Shown here one piece after another: positions 1-5,810 of a stretch of 5,810 bases of DNA (position 1 is its first letter; each line of letters begins with the position of its first letter). This stretch comes from JASHVB01 sp049522565 (GTDB lineage Bacteria; Pseudomonadota; Alphaproteobacteria; Acetobacterales; Acetobacteraceae). Below the pieces are notes generated by a model. The model had not been told where the DNA came from and ran no database searches. It saw only the letters and a list, made by a program, of their open reading frames with translations. Location of the stretch: contig JBEKNT010000427.1 in NCBI GenBank assembly GCA_049522565.1, positions 1-5,810 on the forward strand, given 5' to 3'. The translations under genes were made by a program, and so were the position numbers.

Positions 1-2
1 GC

Positions 3-101
3 CGCCTGGGCAAGGATTGGGAAAACCTCAACCGCAAGGCGCGGGCGTTCTTGCTGATGGCCTCCATCCGACTCATGGTCAGGAGGCTATGCCGGGCCTA
101 G
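3..101 (+). CDS. IS5-family transposase, C-terminal fragment
   Basis: This reading frame enters from the left edge and gives 32 codons ending in TAG. The peptide contains RLGKDWENLNRKARAFLLMA followed by SIRLMVRRLCRA. A 'KDWE...A.A...A.IRLM.RRL' tail is typical of the extreme C-terminus of IS5-superfamily DDE transposases, just after the final catalytic Glu region. The DDE residues themselves lie outside the window, so activity cannot be judged. The stop lies just before the presumed terminal repeat, as expected for a compact insertion sequence. The fragment is short, so family assignment rests on the pattern of this tail only. Confidence 0.65.
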   Translation, partial: RLGKDWENLNRKARAFLLMASIRLMVRRLCRA

Positions 102-121
102 CGATGTTTCCGGACAGACTC
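101..121. repeat. Probable terminal inverted repeat (right) of the IS
   Basis: The sequence follows immediately on, and overlaps by one base, the transposase stop and ends in CGGACAGACTC. Read outward-in on the other strand it starts GAGTCTGTCCGG. The matching left repeat is outside the window, so the call rests on position and resemblance to IS5-family ends. Confidence 0.45.
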
Positions 122-237
122 TGAGATGCTGCACAAACGGTCTCCGCCATTTTCGATCGAAGAGCTTCGCGATATCCGAGACCGGTCAGGGACGGAATAG
201 GGCTCCACGCAAGGCTCAACTTTCTAAACTGAAGACA
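122..237. other. Unassigned segment between the IS end and the toxin fragment
   Basis: About 115 bases of visibly lower GC than the flanks, with no gene I can recognise. On the plus strand a 24-codon open frame (126-200) reads MLHKRSPPFSIEELRDIRDR and then stops; it has no evident ribosome binding site. On the minus strand the toxin frame stays open through the segment, but the peptide (CLQFRKLSLAWSP and on) does not resemble a DUF5615 protein. It may be a fragment of a further gene or mobile element brought in by the rearrangement that cut the toxin gene. Confidence 0.5.
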
Positions 238-267
238 CGACAGGTTCATGTCGACCAGCAGCTTCAT
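238..267 (-). pseudogene. DUF5615-type PIN-like toxin, N-terminal remnant
   Basis: The first ten codons read MKLLVDMNLS. DUF5615 PIN-like proteins commonly open this way (M-K-hydrophobic-L-V-D-x-N/Q-L-S/P), the Asp being the first acidic residue of the PIN-like active site. Its ATG overlaps the TGA of the upstream DUF433 gene as ATGA (267-264), the translational coupling expected of an antitoxin-toxin pair. After Ser10 the similarity ends abruptly. The frame stays open to 79, giving a 62-codon chimera that crosses the unassigned segment and runs antisense through the IS end, but it lacks the rest of the ~110-120 residue toxin. I infer that the toxin was lost by insertion or deletion linked to the IS. 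The call relies on ten residues plus operon position. Confidence 0.55.
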
Positions 268-493
268 GCGCGTGCCAGCGCGACCTCGCGCTCGGCTGCC
301 AGCCACGCCGCATAGCGTAACGCCTGCATGATGTCCTCACGCTTCAGGTAGGCATAGTCAGCCAGAACTTTGTCGATGGTGTGGCCTGCGCCCATCTGTC
401 CGACGACCATGCCCACCGTGACCCGCATGCCGCGAATGTACGCTTGCCGCCGATCACGTCCGGTTGTTGGGTGATGCGATCGAGGTGCCCCAT
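264..493 (-). pseudogene. DUF433 family antitoxin, frameshifted
   Basis: The gene starts at ATG 493-491 with an excellent ribosome binding site, AAGGAG at 505-500, six bases upstream. The N-terminus reads MGHLDRITQQPDVIGGK (17 codons). The protein then continues in another frame as YIRGMRVTVGMVVGQMGAG, ending at the TGA 266-264. DUF433 proteins have a contiguous 'GGKPxIRGxRVTV' core, so one base is missing within 442-441, most simply a C from a CCG proline codon. Restoring it gives a 76-residue protein, the usual DUF433 length, with the HTH-like 'YLKREDIMQALRYAAW' segment intact. DUF433 proteins are commonly encoded just before DUF5615 PIN-like proteins and are thought to be their antitoxins. 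As written, translation from 493 leaves the family frame and reaches a stop in unrelated sequence. A sequencing error is the alternative explanation. Confidence 0.8.
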
Positions 494-499
494 GGAAAT

Positions 500-505
500 C
501 TCCTT
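500..505 (-). promoter_or_regulatory. Ribosome binding site of the DUF433 gene
   Basis: AAGGAG on the minus strand, six bases before ATG 493. It fixes the original start and shows that the frame starting MGHLDRIT is the true beginning, even though the rest of the domain lies in another frame. Confidence 0.75.
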
Positions 506-549
506 TCGTGCCCGCCACCCTGACCGGAAGCGGCATCCAGCGGGTCGTG

Positions 550-957
550 TCACGCGTGTTGGTCTCGCCGTCCTTCCAACGTCAGATGTGCGATATAGCC
601 GGAACGGCTCTCGCCGGCGGCGCGCGCCTGGGCGTCGAGGCGAAGCAACACCCGGCGCGGCAGCGTGATGTTGACCCGCTCGATCGAGCTGTCGAGTGCC
701 GCCGGATCCACGGTTATGACGCCGAACACCCAACCGATAAAATCCGGTCGCGCGCGCAAGGCCTCGATCGAGGAAGGGGCTGGAACAGCGCCTCCCGCAT
801 CGAGTGTCGCGTCGATCCATGCCGCGGCTGCCTCCTCGGCGGCGGTCACGGCGTCGTCGATCGTGTCACCGGCCGAGAAGCAGCCCGGCAGGTCCGGCAC
901 AACGACGCCATAGGCCGCGGTTTCGGTGCCGATTTCGATGGCGATCGGGTAGCGCAT
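550..957 (-). CDS. hicB: HicB family antitoxin
   Basis: A 135-residue antitoxin that neutralises HicA and should repress the operon. The N-terminal half (about 1-60) is the HicB-like partial RNase H fold, opening MRYPIAIEIG with the signature PDLPGCFSAGDT at 21-32. A helix rich in Ala/Glu (DDAVTAAEEAAAAWIDA) follows. The C-terminus (about 93-128) is a ribbon-helix-helix DNA-binding unit: strand RVNITLP, helix RRVLLRLDAQARAAG, then SRSGYIAHLTLE. The start at ATG 957 is chosen over an in-frame TTG at 963 because AGGAG (968-964) sits six bases before the ATG and leaves no room for the TTG. The gene follows hicA by nine bases, and the hicA stop TAG overlaps this ribosome binding site, so the two are translationally coupled. 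No defect is seen. Confidence 0.93.
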   Translation of the reverse strand: MRYPIAIEIGTETAAYGVVVPDLPGCFSAGDTIDDAVTAAEEAAAAWIDATLDAGGAVPAPSSIEALRARPDFIGWVFGVITVDPAALDSSIERVNITLPRRVLLRLDAQARAAGESRSGYIAHLTLEGRRDQHA

Positions 958-963
958 AGCCAA

Positions 964-968
964 CTCCT
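964..968 (-). promoter_or_regulatory. Ribosome binding site of hicB overlapping the hicA stop
   Basis: The minus strand reads TAGGAGTTGGCTATG: the hicA stop TAG shares its AG with the AGGAG that precedes the hicB ATG by six bases. This decides the hicB start at 957 and implies that ribosomes finishing hicA can reload onto hicB. Confidence 0.75.
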
Positions 969-1146
969 ATGGTCCCGCTTGCTTGCGGATCGCGGCGACC
1001 AGACCAGTGCCCAGGTCTTTCTTTGGGTGCGGCACCACGATGATTCCTGGTCGAGCCGGGTGCTTGAAAACATGGTGCGAGCCCCGGATGCGATCCAGCA
1101 CCCAACCGGCGGCCTTGAGCTCCTTGACGATCTCGGCGCTCCTCAT
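967..1146 (-). CDS. hicA: HicA family toxin (mRNA interferase)
   Basis: A 59-residue double-stranded-RNA-binding-like toxin of the HicA/YcfA family, known to cleave mRNA and arrest growth when HicB is lost. It opens MRSAEIVKELKAAGW, carries the catalytic-histidine motif RGSHHVFKHP (catalytic His24 in GSHH), and ends with the classic VPHPKKDLGTGLVAAIRKQAG block that covers the rest of the fold. All key residues are present and length is normal, so the toxin is likely functional. An in-frame ATG at 1161 (MYHTH...) would add five residues but lies inside the operator and upstream of the predicted transcription start; the family usually begins M-K/R-S. I therefore choose ATG 1146. No Shine-Dalgarno precedes it, which fits leaderless translation. 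It is the first gene of the minus-strand TA cluster. Confidence 0.93.
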   Translation of the reverse strand: MRSAEIVKELKAAGWVLDRIRGSHHVFKHPARPGIIVVPHPKKDLGTGLVAAIRKQAGP

Positions 1147-1163
1147 GTGTGTATGATACACAC
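1147..1163. promoter_or_regulatory. Palindromic operator of the hicAB operon
   Basis: GTGTGTAT-G-ATACACAC is a perfect 8+8 inverted repeat around one central base. It overlaps the -10 element and the predicted transcription start of hicA. HicB proteins with a C-terminal DNA-binding domain are known to bind such palindromes, so this is the expected site of HicB or HicA-HicB autorepression. The palindrome is directly visible; the binding is inferred. Confidence 0.75.
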
Positions 1164-1180
1164 CGACTGGCGACTGTCAA
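1153..1180 (-). promoter_or_regulatory. Sigma-70-type promoter of the hicAB operon
   Basis: On the minus strand a consensus -35 TTGACA (1180-1175) is followed by a 16-base spacer and a -10 TATCAT (1158-1153, five of six consensus bases). A typical six-base discriminator puts the transcription start at or next to A1146, the first base of the hicA ATG. The -10 is buried in the palindrome at 1147-1163, so repressor binding would block RNA polymerase. Confidence 0.75.
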
Positions 1181-1203
1181 CCGGACACGTCGAAAATCCG
1201 GTT
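1179..1203. repeat. Inverted repeat between hicA and maeB
   Basis: AACCGGA (1179-1185) and TCCGGTT (1197-1203) form a 7+7 inverted repeat with an 11-base AT-richer centre. It abuts the -35 of the hic promoter and lies about 100 bases before the maeB start. It could be a regulator site for either gene or chance in GC-rich DNA. I could not find a convincing promoter for maeB in the rest of this divergent region. Confidence 0.3.
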
Positions 1204-1294
1204 TGCGGCCCAGCCGCTGGATCCCGGCCTTGATCCCCCCGTGCCCGTCTGGCGCCCTCCGGCCGCGTCCCGTATGACGCCACCAGCCGGAAGC

Positions 1295-1300
1295 AGGGGA
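1295..1300 (+). promoter_or_regulatory. Ribosome binding site of maeB
   Basis: AGGGGA lies six bases before ATG 1307. It fixes the start there rather than at the in-frame GTG 1241, whose 22-residue Pro/Arg-rich extension resembles nothing in the family. Confidence 0.65.
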
Positions 1301-1306
1301 AACGAC

Positions 1307-3589
<2,283 letters not shown>

Positions 3590-3616
3590 AGCGGTGGTAG
3601 GGCCAGGAGCCTTGCC

Positions 3617-3658
3617 GGTGGAATCCCAACCCGGGGCGCTGCTCCCGGGAACCCCGCC
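3617..3658 (+). terminator. Possible GC-rich hairpin after maeB
   Basis: CCCGGG (3630-3635), an eight-base loop and CCCGGG (3644-3649) form the core of an imperfect hairpin, flanked by pairable GGTGG (3617-3621) and CCGCC (3654-3658). A smaller stem AGGGC/GCCCT follows at 3660-3672. It sits 27 bases after the maeB stop, a good position for a terminator, but there is no T-run, so intrinsic termination is uncertain. It may instead be a structured intergenic repeat. The rest of 3590-3752 shows no clear gene or promoter. Confidence 0.3.
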
Positions 3659-3752
3659 AAGGGCGGCGCCCTGACCCTGCGTTGTTCCGCTTGCCCGCGC
3701 CAGCCCCCAACCATCGGTTGCGCAAGGCCCCGCTCCCGCGCAGATTAGCCGT

Positions 3753-4244
3753 ATGCTCTGGCTGGTGCTCGGAGGGGTGACCCTGTTCCTGTTCCTCGGC
3801 GGCCTGCGGGCCTTCGAGCGAGCATCGGTCACCACGGTGAAATCGCTGCTGGTATGGATTGTCGCGCTGGGCGGGCTCAGCCTGGCGCTGCTGCTGGTGC
3901 TGACCGGCCGCGGCGGCATCGCGCTGGGTGCGCTGACGCTGTTCGGGCCGCTGATCTGGAACCGCTGGCGCGCCGCGCATTCCTCCGGGCTGGGAGCAGC
4001 AGGACGCGGCCCCAGGCCCGGCCCCGGCACCGGTAGCGAGACGCCGCGGGCCCGCGGCGGGGCGATGACGCGGCAGGAGGCGTACCAGGTGCTCGGCCTC
4101 GCGCCCGGTGCCAGCGAAGCCGACATCCGCGCCGCGCATCACCGGCTGATGCGCACCGCCCATCCCGACGCCGGCGGCTCCGACTGGCTGGCGGCGCGGG
4201 TCAACATGGCGCGCGACGTCTTGCTCGGCCCGAAGCATGCGTGA
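3753..4244 (+). CDS. Membrane-anchored J-domain (DnaJ-like) protein, Pam18/TIM14-like layout
   Basis: A 163-residue inner-membrane protein with a C-terminal J domain, expected to stimulate the ATPase of an Hsp70 (DnaK) at the membrane. Hydrophobic segments lie at about 2-18, 31-50 and 55-70 (for example SLLVWIVALGGLSLALLLVL). A Gly/Pro/Arg-rich linker spans about 76-104. The J domain occupies about 105-163: helix I TRQEAYQVLGL, helix II EADIRAAHHRLMRTA, the essential HPD motif at 137-139 (AHPDAGGSD), then helix III ending LLGPKHA. It lacks the Gly/Phe, zinc-finger and substrate domains of DnaJ, so it is a specialised type III J protein. Placement of the J domain at the extreme C-terminus after a membrane anchor recalls mitochondrial Pam18 and its alphaproteobacterial relatives. 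The ATG at 3753 begins the first hydrophobic segment but has no clear ribosome binding site. The client process is unknown. Confidence 0.85.
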   Translation: MLWLVLGGVTLFLFLGGLRAFERASVTTVKSLLVWIVALGGLSLALLLVLTGRGGIALGALTLFGPLIWNRWRAAHSSGLGAAGRGPRPGPGTGSETPRARGGAMTRQEAYQVLGLAPGASEADIRAAHHRLMRTAHPDAGGSDWLAARVNMARDVLLGPKHA

Positions 4245-4390
4245 CCGGCGCAAGGCACGGGCGATCGCCTGGCCGGCGCACCGGCACGTGCAACGCGGTC
4301 GTGATCATGCTCAAGGCCACGTGTCGCGGGGTCTCGCGGCGGGCTGCCACATTTCGGCCGGTAGCCCGTGGTCGGTTGCACCGGGCCACA

Positions 4391-4397
4391 GGGGAGG
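4391..4397 (+). promoter_or_regulatory. Ribosome binding site of galU (decides a TTG start)
   Basis: GGGGAGG ends six bases before TTG 4404. No ATG exists near the conserved N-terminus, and the in-frame GTG 4368 has no such site and would add 12 atypical residues. The TTG is therefore the likely start. Confidence 0.7.
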
Positions 4398-4403
4398 CTG
4401 CAC

Positions 4404-5273
4404 TTGACCAAGACGCTGCGTAAAGCCGTTCTGCCCGTCGCCGGGCTGGGGACGCGGTTCCTGCCTGCCACCAAGGCGACCGCCAAGGAGATGCTGCCCG
4501 TCGTCGACAAGCCGCTGATCCAATATGCGGTCGAGGAAGCGCGCGCGGCGGGCATCGAGCAATTCTGCATGGTGACCGGGCGCGGCAAGACCGCGCTGGT
4601 GGAGCATTTCGACATCGCCTTCGAGCTGGAGGCGACGCTGCGTGAACGCAACAAGACCGATGCGATGGCGCTGCTGCAAGGCACGCATGTCGAGCCCGGC
4701 TCGATGGTGACGGTGCGCCAGCAGGTGCCGCTCGGGCTGGGCCACGCCATCTGGTGCGCCCGCGCCTTCATCGGCGACGATCCGTTCGCCATCCTGCTGC
4801 CGGACGACCTGGTGCTGGCCGACACGCCGTGCCTGCGGCAACTCGCCGATGTGTATCGCGACACCGGCGGCAACGTCGTCGCGGTGACCGAGGTGCCGCG
4901 CGAACACACGAACCGCTATGGCATCCTGAAGACCGGCAAGGACGACGGCAGGCTGGTCGAAGTGCTCGGGCTGGTGGAAAAGCCGGAGCCGCAGGACGCG
5001 CCGTCCAACCTGTCGATCATCGGGCGCTATGTGCTGATGCCGGAAGTGATCGGCTATCTCGGCCGCATGGAGCGCGGCGCGGGCGGCGAGGTGCAGCTGA
5101 CCGACGGCATGGCGCGGCTGATCGGCACGCAGCCGTTCCACGGGCTGCGTTACGAGGGACGCCGGTTTGACTGCGGCGACAAGGTGGGGTTTTTGGAGGC
5201 GCAGATCGCCTTCGCGTTGAAGCGGCCCGATCTGGCCGATGCGGTGCGTGCGTTTCTGAAGAAATATACCTGA
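4404..5273 (+). CDS. galU: UTP-glucose-1-phosphate uridylyltransferase
   Basis: Cytosolic enzyme making UDP-glucose and pyrophosphate from UTP and glucose-1-phosphate, the precursor for exopolysaccharide, cellulose, LPS sugars and glycolipids. The 289-residue length is normal for bacterial GalU. The N-terminus TKTLRKAVLPVAGLGTRFLP contains the nucleotide-binding loop GLGTRFLPATKA (14-25), followed by AKEMLPVVDKPLIQYAVEEA (27-46). RQQVPLGLGHAIWCA (105-119) and LLPDDLV (131-137, metal/nucleotide-binding acidic pair) form the active site; VEKP (191-194), GGEVQLTD (227-234) and FDCGDKVGFLEA (255-266) complete the family pattern. The start is TTG 4404, chosen from the ribosome binding site and from the family N-terminus. 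It lies 159 bases after the J-domain gene and 15 bases before a phosphohexomutase gene, with which it very likely forms an operon. No defects are seen. Confidence 0.95.
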   Translation: MTKTLRKAVLPVAGLGTRFLPATKATAKEMLPVVDKPLIQYAVEEARAAGIEQFCMVTGRGKTALVEHFDIAFELEATLRERNKTDAMALLQGTHVEPGSMVTVRQQVPLGLGHAIWCARAFIGDDPFAILLPDDLVLADTPCLRQLADVYRDTGGNVVAVTEVPREHTNRYGILKTGKDDGRLVEVLGLVEKPEPQDAPSNLSIIGRYVLMPEVIGYLGRMERGAGGEVQLTDGMARLIGTQPFHGLRYEGRRFDCGDKVGFLEAQIAFALKRPDLADAVRAFLKKYT

Positions 5274-5288
5274 AGGTGACCCGCCCGG

Positions 5289-5810
5289 ATGTCCTTCTCG
5301 CATAAGTTCGACCCCACCACGCTGCGCGAGTACGACATAAGAGGGATCGTCGGCCGCGGGCTGACGGTGGACGATGCGTTTGCCATCGGCCGGGTGTTCG
5401 GCTCGATCGTGGCGCGCGCCGGCGGCGCGACGGTCGCGGTGGGCTATGACGGCCGCCTGTCCAGCCCGGACCTGGCGACCGCGCTGATGCGCGGCGTGCG
5501 TGCCAGCAACGTGGCAGCGATCTGTATCGGCTGCGGTCCGACGCCGATGTTGTACTACGCCGCCACCACGCTGAAGACCGGCGGCGCGGTGATGGTGACC
5601 GGCAGCCACAACCCGCCCGATTATAACGGCTTCAAGATGATGCTCGGGGGCAAGCCGTTCTTCGGAGAGCAGATCGTCAGGCTTGGGCAGATGGCGCGGG
5701 ATGGCGACGTGGTGGAGGAGAACGCGGCGTTGCAGCGCAACGTCGATGTCTCGGCTGCGTATGTCGCGCGGCTGCTGCAGGATTGGGACGGCGGCGACCG
5801 GTCGCTGAAG
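5289..5810 (+). CDS. Phosphoglucomutase/phosphomannomutase (N-terminal part, runs off the right edge)
   Basis: Interconverts hexose-6-phosphate and hexose-1-phosphate (glucose and/or mannose), supplying glucose-1-phosphate to the upstream GalU. The 174 visible codons cover domain 1 of the alpha-D-phosphohexomutase superfamily: TTLREYDIRGIVGRGL (10-25), VGYDGRLSSPDLATALMRG (51-69), CGPTPMLYYA (82-91) and the active-site loop TGSHNPPDYNGFK (104-116), where Ser106 is the phosphorylated catalytic serine. The metal-binding DxDxD loop and sugar-binding domains lie beyond the window. AlgC/ManB-type dual PGM/PMM enzymes start this way; substrate preference cannot be settled from this part. AGGTGA (5274-5279), just after the galU stop, can serve as the ribosome binding site for ATG 5289. 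The frame is open to the last base. Confidence 0.92.
   Translation, partial: MSFSHKFDPTTLREYDIRGIVGRGLTVDDAFAIGRVFGSIVARAGGATVAVGYDGRLSSPDLATALMRGVRASNVAAICIGCGPTPMLYYAATTLKTGGAVMVTGSHNPPDYNGFKMMLGGKPFFGEQIVRLGQMARDGDVVEENAALQRNVDVSAAYVARLLQDWDGGDRSLK

Larger units (their letters stand above)
1..121 (+). mobile_element. Right end of an IS5-superfamily insertion sequence (partial)
   Basis: This is the terminal part of an insertion sequence whose body lies left of the window. It holds the last codons of a transposase and, directly after the stop, a short terminal sequence ending in GGACAGACTC that looks like a terminal inverted repeat. Its reverse complement begins GAGTCTGTCCGGAAAC, the kind of GA...TGTCCGGAAA end seen in IS5-family elements of alphaproteobacteria. 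The next three bases, TGA at 122-124, fit the TNA target preference known for the IS1031 subgroup. The left end cannot be seen, so whether the copy is intact, the exact boundary and the subgroup are inferences. Confidence 0.6.

Noticed and set aside
1147..1161. Five-residue longer HicA starting at ATG 1161
   Set aside because: That ATG lies within the operator and upstream of the predicted transcription start; the family normally begins at the following M-R/K-S.
508..1233. Plus-strand 241-codon frame across hicA-hicB
   Set aside because: It overlaps the clearly conserved HicA and HicB on the other strand and its product resembles nothing.
1219..1236. GGATC...GATCC inverted repeat upstream of maeB
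   Set aside because: Only 5+5 bases with no associated promoter; too weak to call an operator.
1241..1306. N-terminal extension of the malic enzyme from GTG 1241
   Set aside because: The Pro/Arg-rich 22 residues are not family-like, and AGGGGA at 1295-1300 fits ATG 1307.
4260..4269. GGCGATCGCC palindrome after the J-domain gene
   Set aside because: A 10-base palindrome without repeats or promoter context is expected by chance in DNA this GC-rich.
4311..5609. Minus-strand 432-codon frame opposite galU and the mutase gene
   Set aside because: Its codons are the complement of two well-conserved genes and the product is compositionally biased with no domain.

Overview
The window is GC-rich DNA from what looks like an alphaproteobacterium. 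Rhodospirillales/Acetobacteraceae is the best guess, based on base composition, the malic enzyme-PTA fusion, the small membrane-anchored J-domain protein, the galU-phosphohexomutase pair and an IS5-type element end. The taxon is an inference; no rRNA or other marker is present.

Left third (1-1163), accessory DNA. The first ~121 bases are the 3' end of an IS5-superfamily insertion sequence: the last 32 codons of a transposase, then a probable terminal inverted repeat. After ~115 bases of unassigned sequence comes a minus-strand toxin-antitoxin cluster, read from ~1146 down to ~238. It starts with a complete hicA-hicB pair behind a good promoter with an overlapping perfect palindrome. It continues into a second, broken module: a DUF433-type antitoxin gene with a one-base frameshift, and only the first ten codons of a DUF5615-type (PIN-like) toxin, overlapping the antitoxin stop as ATGA. 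So one intact and one decayed TA module sit in tandem beside an IS scar.

Middle (1307-3589), core metabolism. A full-length MaeB-type malic enzyme (760 residues) with a C-terminal phosphotransacetylase-like domain is divergent from the hic operon. It converts malate to pyruvate and CO2 while making reduced nicotinamide cofactor.

Right third (3753-5810), all on the plus strand. A 163-residue membrane-anchored J-domain protein with the HPD motif is followed by galU (UTP-glucose-1-phosphate uridylyltransferase, starting at TTG) and, 15 bases later, a phosphoglucomutase/phosphomannomutase that runs off the right edge. The last two form a short sugar-nucleotide operon: hexose-6-P to hexose-1-P to UDP-glucose, feeding envelope or exopolysaccharide synthesis.

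I see no wholly new system. The points most worth a second look are the decaying DUF433/DUF5615 module fused to IS-proximal DNA, and the hicAB promoter, whose geometry predicts a leaderless hicA mRNA under tight autoregulation.
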